Origin: Streptomyces xinghaiensis S187
Lineage (GTDB): Bacteria; Actinomycetota; Actinomycetes; Streptomycetales; Streptomycetaceae
Reading direction: 5' to 3'
NCBI RefSeq assembly: GCF_000220705.2
Contig: NZ_CP023202.1
Span: forward strand, 4,618,501-4,682,500
DNA: 64,000 nt
Below, piece by piece: positions 8,668 through 17,446 of this stretch (positions are counted from its first letter, which is position 1; the number at the start of each line of letters is the position of its first letter). Position numbers and translations under genes: made by a program. Under the pieces are notes generated by a model that worked only from the letters and a program-made list of their open reading frames with translations, was not told the origin of the DNA and did no database searches.

Positions 8668-9603
8668 TCAGGCGTGGCAGGGCGGCAGACCTCCGTGGAA
8701 CCCGGCCATCTCCCGGAAGGAGGCGGCCACGTCGATGCGGGCCCCGGGCGGCAGCCCCTGCCGCTCGGCGAAGGCCCGGTGCAGATTGCCGACCAGCCGT
8801 TCGGCGTCCAGCAGCGCGGAGAACTCTCCGAGGTCCGCCCGCTCCGCCACCTCCAGGGGGGTCGAGCCGTCGCGTACACCCTGCTCGGCGAGTGCCCCGA
8901 TCCACCGGAGATAGGCCCCGGTCCGGTCGAGCAGCTCCGGCCCGCCGACGGGGCCGTGGCCCGGCACCACCGTGCGGGGCGCCAGGGCGCGCAGCCGGTC
9001 CAGGGCGCGCAGCGAGCCCTCGACGGAGCCCATCAGCACATACGGGGTCACCCCCGACCAGACGACGTCCCCCGTGAAGAGGACGCGCCGGTCCGGGACC
9101 CAGGCCACCACGTCGTTCGCCGTGTGCGCGGGGCCGACGTGCAGCAGTTCGGTCCGCAGGCCGCCGGCGTGCAGGGTGAGCTCGTCGCGGAAGGTCAGGG
9201 TGGGGAGGACGAGCGGGGTCTCGCCCCACTCGACGTCCGGCCAGAGGCCGCGCAGGGCGAGCCCGGCCTCGGCCGTGTCGGCGCGGGTCCCCTCGTGGGC
9301 GACGATCGCCGCGCGGGGCGCGAACTGGCCGTTGCCGAAGACGTGGTCGCCGTGGAAGTGGGTGTTGACGACGTAGTCCGGGCCGCCGGGGACGATCCGC
9401 TCGGCCTCCTCGCGCAGCCGCCGGGTCCGGGACTCCGTCGCGGCGGTGTCGACGAGCACGGCGCTGCCGCCGTCCGCGACCAGCCCGGCGTTGTTCAGGC
9501 ACCAGCCGCCGAGGGGCTGGACGAAGGCGTACACCCCGTCGGCGATCCGGTCGAGCCGGCCCGGGGGCGCGGTGGTGCGCGGGGCGGCGGACTGCGGTGC
9601 CAT
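8668..9603 (-). CDS. ActIV-like metallo-beta-lactamase-fold second-ring cyclase/thioesterase
   Basis: The 311-aa protein closely resembles the metallo-beta-lactamase-fold cyclase/thioesterase that closes the second ring of octaketide BIQ polyketides (ActIV type). The zinc motif is H82-F-H84-G-D86-H87, with later ligands in VGPAHTANDV, LFTGDVV and PGHGPV. GGWCLNNAG near the N terminus and ERADLGEFSALLDAERLVGNL near the C terminus match the ActIV subfamily rather than generic hydrolases. It acts after ketoreduction and first-ring aromatisation. It sits in one minus-strand operon: ketoreductase, flavin reductase, this gene, 81-aa peptide. Confidence 0.88.
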   Translation of the reverse strand: MAPQSAAPRTTAPPGRLDRIADGVYAFVQPLGGWCLNNAGLVADGGSAVLVDTAATESRTRRLREEAERIVPGGPDYVVNTHFHGDHVFGNGQFAPRAAIVAHEGTRADTAEAGLALRGLWPDVEWGETPLVLPTLTFRDELTLHAGGLRTELLHVGPAHTANDVVAWVPDRRVLFTGDVVWSGVTPYVLMGSVEGSLRALDRLRALAPRTVVPGHGPVGGPELLDRTGAYLRWIGALAEQGVRDGSTPLEVAERADLGEFSALLDAERLVGNLHRAFAERQGLPPGARIDVAASFREMAGFHGGLPPCHA

Positions 9604-9635
9604 GTCCTCTCCTACGTTTCCGGCGCGGGGCGCGT

Positions 9636-10226
9636 TCACGCGAGGGCCGTGTAGCGGCCGCGGTGGAAGACCAGCGGGCGGGTGCCCGGGGCGCTGCCCG
9701 CGAGCGCCACCACCCGGCCGATCAGCAGGACGTGGTCGCCCGCCTCGTGTTCGGCCTCCAGGCGGCACTCGAAGGAGGCGGCGGCGGAGGGCAGCACGGC
9801 GTTGCCGGTGACGCCCTCGACGGCGTCGAGCAGGCGCATCGCGGCCAGGCCCGCCGGCCGTTGCGGGCGGGAGAAGTCCGTGGAGATCTCGCGCTGCCCC
9901 TCGGCCAGGACGTTCACCGCGAAGCTGCCGGCCTCGGAGATCCGCGGCCGCATCCGGCCCTCGCGCTTGACGGACACCAGGAGCAGCAGGGGGTCGAGCG
10001 ACACGGAGGTCAGGCTGTTGAGGGTCATCACGGCCGTGTCGTCGCCGCTGCCCCGGGTCAGCAGGGTGACGCCGGTGGGGAAGGAGCCCATGGCGGTGCG
10101 GAAGGCAGCGATGCCGGGGGCCGTGATGCCGGGGGCCCCGGCCGTCTCCGGGGCGGTGGCTGTGGGGGCGGTGGTGGCGGGGCCGGGGCCGGGTTCGGCG
10201 AGCAGGGTGGTGCCGGGATTCGTCAT
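9636..10226 (-). CDS. flavin reductase (ActVB/HpaC-like)
   Basis: The 196-aa protein is a short-chain flavin:NADH oxidoreductase of the ActVB/HpaC family. It begins with a 35-residue Pro/Ala/Thr-rich tail, followed by the FMN-binding core (FPTGVTLLT, MTLNSLTSVSLDPLLLLVSV, SFAVNVLAEGQ) and the terminal HHV-type segment FHRGRY. It would deliver reduced flavin to the acyl-CoA-dehydrogenase-fold monooxygenase at 12060. It is the second gene of the ketoreductase operon; the gap to the cyclase gene is 32 bp. Confidence 0.88.
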   Translation of the reverse strand: MTNPGTTLLAEPGPGPATTAPTATAPETAGAPGITAPGIAAFRTAMGSFPTGVTLLTRGSGDDTAVMTLNSLTSVSLDPLLLLVSVKREGRMRPRISEAGSFAVNVLAEGQREISTDFSRPQRPAGLAAMRLLDAVEGVTGNAVLPSAAASFECRLEAEHEAGDHVLLIGRVVALAGSAPGTRPLVFHRGRYTALA

Positions 10227-10348
10227 GGTGCCGCTCCGTCTCTGGTCGCGCTGCGCGCGGGGCGCGCCGTGCGGTGGGCGATACGTGGCGCCGGGCCGGT
10301 GGCCGGGCCCGGGGGCCGCGGTCCGGGCCGGCCGGGCCGCGGCCGGGG

Positions 10349-11185
10349 TCAGTAGTTGCCGAGGCCGCCGCAGACGTTGAGCGCCTGCGCGGTGATCGAG
10401 GCGGCGGTGTCCGAGGTCAGATAGCCGACGAGACCGGCGACCTCCTCGGCGGTGGAGTAGCGGCCCAGCGGGATCTTCGCCTCGAACCGCTCCAGTACGT
10501 CCGCCTCGGTGACGCCCCAGTGGTTCGCGTAGCCCTGCCGGACCCGCTGGGCCATGGGGGTCTCGACGTAGCCGGGGCAGACGGCGTTGACGGTGATGCC
10601 GGTCTTCGCCAGTTCCTTGCCGACGGCCTTGGTGAAGCCGATGACGCCGTGTTTGGAGGCGGAGTAGGGGGCGGCGAGCTCCACGCCCTGCTTGCCGCCG
10701 GTGGAGGCGATGTTGACGATCCGGCCCCAGCCGCCGTCCTGCATCCGTCCGGTGCTCAGCACCTCGCGGGTGACCCGGAAGGTCCCGTTGAGGTTGGTGT
10801 CGATCACGTCGAGCCAGAGGGCGTCGGGCAGTTCGGCGGTGACACCGCCGCCGCCCCGTCCGGCGTTGTTGACGAGGACGGTGATGCGGCCGTACCGCGC
10901 GACCGCGGCCTCGACCGCCGCCCGTACCTGCTCGGCCGAGGTGACGTCGCAGGCCGCGCCGTCCACCTCCAGCCCTTCCGCGCGCAGCCGCTTGACCAGG
11001 GCCCGCACATCCTCCGCGCCGCGTGCGCAGCCGAAGACCGCGACGCCCCGCCGGGCCAGCAGCTCGGTCACGGCGAGGCCGATCCCGCTGGTGGCGCCGG
11101 TGACGAAGGCGACCCGGCGTTCTTCCGTGCCCGCCGCGGTCTCCGCGTCCGTCCCGGTGCCCGTGTCCGTCCCGGTGTCCGTCAT
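10349..11185 (-). CDS. ActIII-type polyketide C9 ketoreductase
   Basis: This 278-aa short-chain dehydrogenase is a very close match to ActIII-type type II PKS ketoreductases. NADPH binding is TGATSGIG. The block NIASTGGKQGV supplies the catalytic Ser, and PYSASKHG supplies Tyr and Lys. PGYVETPMA and the C-terminal AQALNVCGGLGNY are diagnostic of the polyketide KR clade. It would reduce the C9 carbonyl of the nascent poly-beta-ketone, directing C7-C12 first-ring closure. It is the first gene of a four-gene minus-strand operon driven by a SARP box at 11222-11275. An N-terminal Asp/Thr/Gly repeat is non-conserved. Confidence 0.95.
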   Translation of the reverse strand: MTDTGTDTGTGTDAETAAGTEERRVAFVTGATSGIGLAVTELLARRGVAVFGCARGAEDVRALVKRLRAEGLEVDGAACDVTSAEQVRAAVEAAVARYGRITVLVNNAGRGGGGVTAELPDALWLDVIDTNLNGTFRVTREVLSTGRMQDGGWGRIVNIASTGGKQGVELAAPYSASKHGVIGFTKAVGKELAKTGITVNAVCPGYVETPMAQRVRQGYANHWGVTEADVLERFEAKIPLGRYSTAEEVAGLVGYLTSDTAASITAQALNVCGGLGNY

Positions 11186-11221
11186 GGGTGCTCTCCCCTT
11201 CTCGGCGGCCTGAGTGCGACG

Positions 11222-11275
11222 ACCGTGACCCGCGGGCCTTGCGCGGTTCTCGACTCCGCCTCGATCCCGCCCGGA
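11222..11275 (-). promoter_or_regulatory. SARP operator and promoter of the ketoreductase operon
   Basis: Read on the minus strand, cores TCCGG, TCGAG, TCGAG and a degenerate CAAGG follow at exact 11-bp steps (from 11275, 11264, 11253, 11242). They are followed after 8 nt by -10 CACGGT (11227-11222). Confidence 0.7.
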
Positions 11276-11286
11276 ACGGCACCCGT

Positions 11287-11329
11287 TCGAGCCGTGCTCG
11301 ACACCCGGTCGACCACGGGCCGCGACGGT
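11287..11329 (+). promoter_or_regulatory. SARP operator and promoter of the SRPBCC/monooxygenase operon
   Basis: Three cores TCGAG (11287), TCGAC (11298), TCGAC (11309) at 11-bp steps, an 8-nt spacer, then -10 GACGGT (11324-11329). It is back to back with the ketoreductase promoter. Confidence 0.85.
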
Positions 11330-11386
11330 GGGCCGGTCCGATGCGCGCACAGCGCCGTGCGCGGCCGCAGCAGCGAGGAGGGGCCC

Positions 11387-11854
11387 ATGCCCGAGCAGAC
11401 GATCCCGGACGTACGGAAGTCGGTGACCGTGGCGGCCACGCCCGGCCGCTGCTTCGAGGTCTTCACCGAGCGGCCGGCGGACTGGTGGCCGCCGAGCCAC
11501 GTCCTGCTGAAGAAGGAGCGCGCCGGTCTGGCCTTCGAGCCGGGCGAGGGCGGCCGGTACTACGAGTGGGACGTGGAGGGCAACCAGATCGACTGGGGCC
11601 GGATCCTGGAGTGGGAGCCGGGCCGGCGGCTGGTGATGACCTGGCGCATCTCGCCGTCCTGGCAGTCCATCCCGGACGACGAGTTCGCCAGCGAGATCGA
11701 GGTGGACTTCGTGCCGGAGGGCCCGGGCCGCACCCGGGTGGAGCTGGCCCACGTCAAGCTGCACCGGCACGGCGAGGGCGCCGAGAACATCTGGCGGGCC
11801 CTTGACGGACCGTCGCCCGGCGAGACGCTGGAACGCTTCGCCGCCCTGTTCTGA
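11387..11854 (+). CDS. SRPBCC/AHSA1-type protein
   Basis: The 155-aa protein has a START/SRPBCC helix-grip fold of the AHSA1-like branch. Its signs are VTVAATPGRCFEVFTERPADWWPP, GGRYYEWDVEGNQIDWGRILEWEPGRRLVMTW, and a late RTRVELAHVKLHRHG strand. In polyketide clusters such small proteins can act as cyclases or lipid/polyketide-binding factors, but the AHSA1 branch is broad and the role here is unknown. The ATG at 11387 has a GAGGAGGGG box. It is the first gene after a three-repeat SARP promoter; the monooxygenase at 12060 lies downstream with no second SARP box. Confidence 0.8.
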   Translation: MPEQTIPDVRKSVTVAATPGRCFEVFTERPADWWPPSHVLLKKERAGLAFEPGEGGRYYEWDVEGNQIDWGRILEWEPGRRLVMTWRISPSWQSIPDDEFASEIEVDFVPEGPGRTRVELAHVKLHRHGEGAENIWRALDGPSPGETLERFAALF

Positions 11855-12008
11855 GCCACCGGGCCACTGGGCCACCGGGCCGCCGGCCCCGAACAGCCGC
11901 CCCTTCGCACCGCCGCCCCTTCGAACCCCGCCCCCACCCCGGAAACCCCGGGCCCGCGGTCCGTCATCCGGGCCGCGGGCCACGGCCGGGCCGGCGGGCC
12001 ACCGCACA

Positions 12009-12047
12009 TCCGTCAGCACAGTCCGTCAGCACAGTCCGTGAGCACAG
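12009..12047 (+). repeat. three 13-bp tandem repeats in the leader of the monooxygenase gene
   Basis: TCCGTCAGCACAG occurs twice and TCCGTGAGCACAG once, head to tail. The last copy runs into the AGGAGG ribosome-binding site (12046-12051) of the gene starting at 12060. Confidence 0.85.
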
Positions 12048-12059
12048 GAGGTCGTGAGG

Positions 12060-13208
12060 ATGTCTGCCGACGCACAACGGGATACCGCCCTGGTCCCGGC
12101 CGCCGAGAAGCTGGGTGTCCTGGCGGCCCAGTACGCGGCCGAGGCCGACCGCACCCGCGCGCTCGCCCCCGAGGTCACCGACGTGATCCGGGAGGCCGGC
12201 TTCGCCCGGCACTTCGTGGGCGCCCGGTGGGGCGGCACCGAGGGCTCGTTCGGGGAGCTGACCCGGGCCGTCATGGCGGTGGGGGAGCACTGCGCCTCCA
12301 CCGCCTGGTGCGCCTCGCTGTCCGCCTACTCCGCTCGGTTCGCCTCCCACCTCCCCGCGGAGGGGCATCACGCCCTGTGGGGCGAGGGGCCGGACGTGTT
12401 CATCGCCACCGGCCTGATGCCCGCCGGGCGGGCCGCGCCCGCCGACGGGGGATGGCGGGTCAGCGGCGCGTGGGGATACGTGAGCGGTGTCGAGTCCGCC
12501 GACTGGGTGCTGGTCTGCGCCGCGGTGACGGAGGGCGCGGCACCGGGCGTCGCGGCGGCCGGCGGGGGACGGCCGCCGGCCTTCCGCTTCTTCGCCCTGC
12601 CCCGGGGCTCCTACGGCGTGCGCCGGGACTGGGACAGCGTGGGCATGCGGGCCACGGCCAGCCACACCGTCCTCGTCGACGACGTGTTCGTCCCCGGGCA
12701 CCTCTCCTTCGACCGCGCCGACATCATGACCGGGCGGAACGCCGTCTCCGAAGCCGCCTGCCACAACGTGCCGTTCGCCGCGGTGGGCAGCCTGACCTTC
12801 GTCGCGCCGATCGCCGGCGCGGCCACCGGAGCCCTGCGCGCCTGCGCCGGGACCGTCACGGGGCGGCGGCGGACGGCGCCGAACGAGCTGGTGCTGGTGC
12901 GGGCCTCCGGCCGGATCGACTCCGCGCGGCTGCTCGTCGAGCAGAACGCCGGCGTCATCGACGGGCGGCGGTTCGCGCCGGAGTTCCTGGCCCGCAACGA
13001 ACGGAACGCCACCTACGCCACCGAGATCCTCACCGAGGCCGTCGGCCTGCTGGTCCGGGGAGCGGGCACGGGCGGCCTGAGCGAGGGCGCGCCGCTCCAG
13101 CGGTTCTGGCGGGACGTCACCTCGGCGGCCAGCCACGTCGCCCTCCAGTACGACACCGCGGCGCGGAAGAACTACGCGGCGGTGCTGCTCGGCCCGGCCA
13201 CCGGGTGA
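12060..13208 (+). CDS. acyl-CoA-dehydrogenase-fold flavin monooxygenase (ActVA-ORF5-like)
   Basis: The 382-aa protein has the fold of group D flavin monooxygenases (HpaB/ActVA-ORF5 type), which hydroxylate phenolic polyketide intermediates using reduced flavin from a partner reductase. Recognisable parts are the helical N domain, VGEHCASTAWCASL, the beta-domain segment WRVSGAWGYVSGVESADW, RRDWDSVGMRATASHTVLVDDVFVP, and a C-terminal four-helix domain ending SHVALQYDTAARKNY. Its natural partner is the reductase at 9636. ATG 12060 is 8 nt after AGGAGG. It is followed by a strong terminator. Confidence 0.85.
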   Translation: MSADAQRDTALVPAAEKLGVLAAQYAAEADRTRALAPEVTDVIREAGFARHFVGARWGGTEGSFGELTRAVMAVGEHCASTAWCASLSAYSARFASHLPAEGHHALWGEGPDVFIATGLMPAGRAAPADGGWRVSGAWGYVSGVESADWVLVCAAVTEGAAPGVAAAGGGRPPAFRFFALPRGSYGVRRDWDSVGMRATASHTVLVDDVFVPGHLSFDRADIMTGRNAVSEAACHNVPFAAVGSLTFVAPIAGAATGALRACAGTVTGRRRTAPNELVLVRASGRIDSARLLVEQNAGVIDGRRFAPEFLARNERNATYATEILTEAVGLLVRGAGTGGLSEGAPLQRFWRDVTSAASHVALQYDTAARKNYAAVLLGPATG

Positions 13209-13237
13209 CACGGCCGCGTGACGGGACGCACCGCGCA

Positions 13238-13284
13238 CACGGGAGGGGCGGGGAACCGGCAGCCGGTTCCCCGCCCCTCCCGTG
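13238..13284. terminator. bidirectional terminator, 22-bp perfect stem
   Basis: Positions 13238-13259 pair perfectly with 13263-13284 around a 3-nt loop. It lies between the convergent monooxygenase and ferredoxin reductase genes. Confidence 0.88.
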
Positions 13285-13314
13285 CGTTCCGCGCCGGATG
13301 CCGGAGGTCCGGTG

Positions 13315-14658
13315 TCAGACGGGCTGGGCGCTGCGGGTGAACGCCTTGAGGTCGAAGCCGGGCCGCTCCGCGTCCGCCGGGGCGGGCCCGGGGGCGCCGG
13401 ACTCCAGCAGCCGCCGGGTGGCCATGTGGTCGGCCGGGCGGTTCACCGACTCGGTGCCGACGAGCCGTTCACCGCGGAAGCACAGCACGGAGAAGCGGCC
13501 CGCCGCCGGATCGCCAGCCACCGCCGTACGGTTGTGGCCCTGGGTGATCCCGGCGATCTGCAGCCGCAGCGCGTACTGCTCGCTCCAGAACCAGGGCACG
13601 GCCGCGGGGGGCGGGGCGTCGCCGCAGAGGACGGCGGCGACGCGGCGGGCGTGCTCGACGGCGTTCCGCACCGACTCCAGGCGGAGCCGCCCGGGCGCGT
13701 ACGGGCTGGGGAACCGCGCGCAGTCCCCGACCGCGTACACGGCCCGGTCGCTGGTGCGCAGCCGGTCGTCCACCAGGACGCCGTCGCCGACCGCCAGTCC
13801 CGCCGCGGCGGCGAGGGAGCAGTTGGGCAGCACCCCGATCCCGGCCACGACCAGGTCCGCCGGGACGCGCTCCCCGCCGTCCAGCTCCGCGACGCGGCAC
13901 CGGCCGGCCGCGTCGCCGCGCAGGGCGGTCACCTCGCGGCCGAGCAGCACCCGCACGCCCTGCTCCCGGTGGTGGCCGGCGAGGAACGCGGACATCGGAC
14001 CGCTCACCGCCCGGGCCATCAGCCGCGGGCCGGCCTCGACGACGGTGACGCGGGCCCCGGACCGGCGCGCGGTCGCCGCGACCTCCAGCCCGATGAACCC
14101 GCCGCCGATGACGAGGACGTCGCGGGCGTCCGCCAGCCGGTCCCGGATCGCCGTGGCGTCCTCCAGGGACCGCAGGGCCAGCACGCCGGAGAGGCCGGCT
14201 CCCGGCACGGGCAGCGGCCGGGGCCGCGCGCCGGTGGCCAGCACCAGGGCGGCGTACGGCAGTTCGCGGCCGGAGGCCAGGGTGAGCCGCTGCCCGTCGC
14301 GGTCGATCTCGACGGCCGGGTCCCGGCCGGTGAGGGTGATGCCGTGGTCCCGGTAGTACGAGGGCGGGCGCAGCGCGAGCCCGCCCGGCTCCACGCCGCC
14401 GGTGAGATAGCCCTTGGAGAGCGGCGGCCGTCCGTAGGGCGGGCCGGGCTCGTCGCCGACGAGGGTGACGGGCCCGCTGAATCCGCGGTCGCGGAGGGCG
14501 GCGGCGGTCTCCGCGCCCGCCTGCCCCGCGCCGACGATCACGACCGGTCCGCCCGCGGCGGCGCCGGGCGCGCCGGGCGCGGCGGGTATGGCCTCGGTGT
14601 CCGGGGTGCCGGGGGTGCCCGCTCGGGTGTGCGTCTCGTCCGCGCCGTGTGTTCCCAT
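13315..14658 (-). CDS. FAD-dependent ferredoxin reductase
   Basis: The 447-aa protein is a pyridine-nucleotide-disulphide-type ferredoxin reductase like those feeding P450 systems. An N-terminal 37-residue low-complexity tail precedes the FAD dinucleotide fold VVIVGAGQAGAETA and GRPPLSKGYL. The NAD(P)H fold is VLVIGGGFIGLEVAA, with the FAD contact VYAVGDCARF and a reductase C domain beginning WFWSEQYALRLQIAG. It would pass electrons to the [2Fe-2S] ferredoxin at 27552 and then to the P450 at 40321 (inference). It lies 10 bp after the luciferase-like gene on the same strand, in an operon under the SARP box at 15584-15626. Confidence 0.92.
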   Translation of the reverse strand: MGTHGADETHTRAGTPGTPDTEAIPAAPGAPGAAAGGPVVIVGAGQAGAETAAALRDRGFSGPVTLVGDEPGPPYGRPPLSKGYLTGGVEPGGLALRPPSYYRDHGITLTGRDPAVEIDRDGQRLTLASGRELPYAALVLATGARPRPLPVPGAGLSGVLALRSLEDATAIRDRLADARDVLVIGGGFIGLEVAATARRSGARVTVVEAGPRLMARAVSGPMSAFLAGHHREQGVRVLLGREVTALRGDAAGRCRVAELDGGERVPADLVVAGIGVLPNCSLAAAAGLAVGDGVLVDDRLRTSDRAVYAVGDCARFPSPYAPGRLRLESVRNAVEHARRVAAVLCGDAPPPAAVPWFWSEQYALRLQIAGITQGHNRTAVAGDPAAGRFSVLCFRGERLVGTESVNRPADHMATRRLLESGAPGPAPADAERPGFDLKAFTRSAQPV

Positions 14659-14668
14659 GGCCGCCACC

Positions 14669-15541
14669 TCAGCCCAACGCCTCGGCGATGACGTCGAGTT
14701 GGCTCGGATCCGGTGACCAGCACAGGAAGACCATCTCGTCGGCACCGGCCGCCCCGCAGGTGTCCAGCACGTGCCGGACGCGTTCCGGGGTGCTCAGCGT
14801 GTAGTCGGCCACCATGGCGCCGGTGAAGGGGGCCTCGGAGTCGTCGAGGAAGGAGTAGTAGCGGGCGATCCGCTCCTTCGCCCCCTCGACCAGCTCCTTG
14901 GAGCCGACGGCGGTGTTGGCCTGGGCGACCAGCGCGGGGCGGCCCTCCCGGCCCGCGGCCTTCCAGGCGCTCTCCACCTCGCGGAACATGCCCTCGGAGA
15001 GCTCCGGCACCATCGCGCTCAGATACCCGTCGCCCCACCGCGCCACGCGCTGCACCGCCGCGTCGCTGAACCCGCCGAACAGCAGCGGGGGGCCGCCCGG
15101 CGCGGACGGGCGCGGCCCGACCCGCCCCGGTACCTCCTCGGCCAGGTCGGCGTGGGCCGCCCAGACGGCCCGCATCCGCTCGACGTTCGCGTCCAGCCGC
15201 CGGCCGCGCTCCGCCATCCGTGCTCCGGCCGCCTCGTAGTCGTCCTCGCGGTCGCCGAGCCCGATGCCCACCGAGAGCCGCCCGCCGGACAGCCGGTCCA
15301 GGGTGGCGATCTGCTTGGCCGCCAGCACCGGATCGCGCAGCCCCGCCAGCAGCACCTGGCTCCGCAGCCGCACCCGGGAGGTGGCGCCGGCCACCGCGGC
15401 GAGGGTGATCAGCGGCTCGGGGGTGTCGTAGGCGAGCCGGTCGCTGACGGTGACGGTGTCGAACGGGCCCTCGTCGATGCGCCGTGCCCAGTCGAGCGCG
15501 GCGTGGGGCGAGAGCACCGGCAGGCCGATGCCAATCTTCAT
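14669..15541 (-). CDS. luciferase-like (LLM-class) flavin/F420 oxidoreductase
   Basis: This 290-aa TIM-barrel protein belongs to the bacterial-luciferase-like superfamily, whose members use FMN or F420. It starts with the family strand MKIGIGLPV, then LDWARRIDEGPFDTVTVSDRL, VRLRSQVLLAGLRDPVLAAKQIATLDRLSGGRLSVG split across two blocks, and PLLFGGFSDAAVQRVARWGDGY. It could be a monooxygenase (Baeyer-Villiger-like) or an F420 dehydrogenase. Sequence alone does not decide, and no separate flavin reductase is in the operon. A second LLM enzyme is at 20318. Confidence 0.82.
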   Translation of the reverse strand: MKIGIGLPVLSPHAALDWARRIDEGPFDTVTVSDRLAYDTPEPLITLAAVAGATSRVRLRSQVLLAGLRDPVLAAKQIATLDRLSGGRLSVGIGLGDREDDYEAAGARMAERGRRLDANVERMRAVWAAHADLAEEVPGRVGPRPSAPGGPPLLFGGFSDAAVQRVARWGDGYLSAMVPELSEGMFREVESAWKAAGREGRPALVAQANTAVGSKELVEGAKERIARYYSFLDDSEAPFTGAMVADYTLSTPERVRHVLDTCGAAGADEMVFLCWSPDPSQLDVIAEALG

Positions 15542-15583
15542 TGCTTCTCCCGCTGGGATCGAGACGGACGGGGATGGGCCCCC

Positions 15584-15626
15584 AGGCTGCTGGGCCGCGG
15601 CCGAGCCGCTCTGGAAACCCGGTGGA
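15584..15626 (-). promoter_or_regulatory. SARP operator and promoter of the LLM/ferredoxin reductase operon
   Basis: Minus-strand cores TCCAC (from 15626), TCCAG (15615) and TCGGC (15604) at 11-bp steps, an 8-nt spacer, then -10 CAGCCT (15589-15584). Confidence 0.72.
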
Positions 15627-15646
15627 GCGGACCGCTGTACCCGACC

Positions 15647-15678
15647 TCGAGCGTGGCTGGACCCCGCCACCGCACGGT
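15647..15678 (+). promoter_or_regulatory. SARP operator and promoter of the hydrolase-like gene at 15782
   Basis: Cores TCGAG (15647) and TGGAC (15658) 11 bp apart, 8-nt spacer, -10 CACGGT (15673-15678); divergent from the promoter at 15584-15626. Confidence 0.75.
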
Positions 15679-15781
15679 TCCGGTGGCCGGCCGGCGGCAG
15701 TGCGGCCGGCGACGGCCGGCATGACAGCGATCACCGGAACGACAGCGACCACCCGGACGACACGACGAAGGAGACGGCCCG

Positions 15782-17356
15782 ATGGGGATCAGACGAGAAC
15801 GGCGGGGCAGCACGGGAGCCGCGGTGGCGGGCGCGAGTGTGCTCGCCGTGTTCGGCACCGCGCTCACCCCCGTGCACGCCCAGCCGCAGCAGACGGCAGC
15901 GCAGACGGCGGCACGGCAGCAGGCGGCAGCGCAGCAGTCCGCGCTCCGCTCCGTCCACCGGCAGCGCGTCCACTGGGAGCGGTGCGACTTCGACGCCCGC
16001 ATGGAGTGCGCCACCGTGCGGGTCCCGCTGGACTACCGCGAGCCGGGCGGCGAGCGGATCGGCCTGGCCGTGAGCCGGCTGCGCACCGCGAGCCCGCTGC
16101 GGCGCGGGGTGCTGCTGTCGTTCAACGGCGGCCCCGGCGGCGACGGCGGGCTGGGCGTCAAGAGCCCGCAGCGGCTGGCGGACACCCCGCTGCGCGCCGC
16201 GTACGACCTGGTCGGCTTCGATCCGCGCGGCACCGGCGGATCCGCGCCGGTGTCGTGCGGGGTGACCGTGCCGACGGCCGAGTTCGACTCCCGGCCGGAC
16301 GACAGCGCCTTCCCCGCCCTGGTGGCCGACACCCGGGCCAAGGAGGCGGCCTGCGCCCGGACCGGCGGCGCGGTGCGGCGCACCCTCAACTCGGCGACGG
16401 TGGCCCGCGACATGGACGTCATCCGGGCCGTGCTGCGGGAGCGGAAACTCAACTTCCTCGGCTACGGCGACGCCACCTACACCGGCGCGGTGTACGGCAC
16501 GCTCTTCCCCCGGCGCATGGACCGCAGCGTGCTGGACTCCTCGCGCAACCCCGAGGTCGACTGGCGCGGCCAGTACAAGAGCCAGGCCTACGCGATCCGC
16601 GACAACGTGGACGCCTGGGCGGCCTGGGCGGGCCGGCGCGACGGGCACTTCGGGCTCGGCACCTCCGGCCGCCGGGTCATCGCCTCCGTGGAACGGGCCG
16701 CGGACAGCCTCGCGGAGACCCCCGTCGGCTACATGGACCGCACCGGCTTCGACGCGGCCGTCGGCGCGCTCGCCGCCGACCGTACCCAGTGGGACGAACT
16801 CGGCGACCTGGTCTCGGCGCTGGTCCACCGGCCCGGCGACCCGGACACCGAGCGGCGGGCGAACGCCGCCCTCCAGCCCTGGGAGGAGCCGGAGGGTGAG
16901 CTGCGCCCCGGCGCCGTGGAGGCGGCCACCTGCGAGGACGACTGGCCCACCGACATGGCCGTCTACCGCGAGGACATGCGCCGCTTCAAGGAGAAGTACC
17001 CGTACGGCCTCGGGGTGCTCCGGGCGCAGCCCTGGGTCTGCGCCTTCCGCAGCTTCACCCCCTCCGAGCGCCCGCCGTACATCCGCAACAGCGGCTATCC
17101 CAAGGGCCTGGTGGTGCACGCGGAGGGCAACCCGGTGCTCCGGCACGCGGGCGGCCGGGCGATGGCGGAGCGGCTCGGCCACCGGCTGGTGACGGTCGCC
17201 GACGACGGCAGCAACGACGTGTACGCGGTGCGGGGCAACCGCTGCGTCGACGCCCGGGTCACCACGTATCTGCTGACCGGTGTGCTGCCGCGCCGTGCGG
17301 AGACCGTCTGCGCCGGCGCGCCGCGGCCGGACGTCCCCGCCGACCGGGGCAGGTGA
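15782..17356 (+). CDS. secreted Tap-like alpha/beta-hydrolase fold protein lacking its catalytic triad
   Basis: The 524-aa protein starts with an export signal (RRERRG then a hydrophobic stretch to about residue 37) and has the fold of secreted tripeptidyl aminopeptidases. Signs are WERCDFDARMECATVRVPLD, NGGPGGDGG as oxyanion region, and the C-terminal cap with paired Cys. The nucleophile elbow, normally GYSYG, reads G227-Y-G229-D-A-T, so Ser is Gly. By motif comparison the acid position (EGNP) has Asn for Asp, and the His position is Asn478. It is therefore unlikely to be a peptidase. Paralogue at 21340. A SARP box is upstream and a strong terminator follows. Confidence 0.85.
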   Translation: MGIRRERRGSTGAAVAGASVLAVFGTALTPVHAQPQQTAAQTAARQQAAAQQSALRSVHRQRVHWERCDFDARMECATVRVPLDYREPGGERIGLAVSRLRTASPLRRGVLLSFNGGPGGDGGLGVKSPQRLADTPLRAAYDLVGFDPRGTGGSAPVSCGVTVPTAEFDSRPDDSAFPALVADTRAKEAACARTGGAVRRTLNSATVARDMDVIRAVLRERKLNFLGYGDATYTGAVYGTLFPRRMDRSVLDSSRNPEVDWRGQYKSQAYAIRDNVDAWAAWAGRRDGHFGLGTSGRRVIASVERAADSLAETPVGYMDRTGFDAAVGALAADRTQWDELGDLVSALVHRPGDPDTERRANAALQPWEEPEGELRPGAVEAATCEDDWPTDMAVYREDMRRFKEKYPYGLGVLRAQPWVCAFRSFTPSERPPYIRNSGYPKGLVVHAEGNPVLRHAGGRAMAERLGHRLVTVADDGSNDVYAVRGNRCVDARVTTYLLTGVLPRRAETVCAGAPRPDVPADRGR

Positions 17357-17370
17357 GCCGGAGGCAGCGC

Positions 17371-17419
17371 ACGACGGCCGGGCCCGTCCCCCACCGCGGG
17401 GGACGGGCCCGGCCGTCGT
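17371..17419. terminator. bidirectional terminator, 22-bp stem
   Basis: Positions 17371-17392 pair with 17398-17419 around a 5-nt loop, between the convergent hydrolase-like and exporter genes. Confidence 0.88.
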
Positions 17420-17446
17420 CGGCGCCGGCGGACCGGCGGGGCCGGG

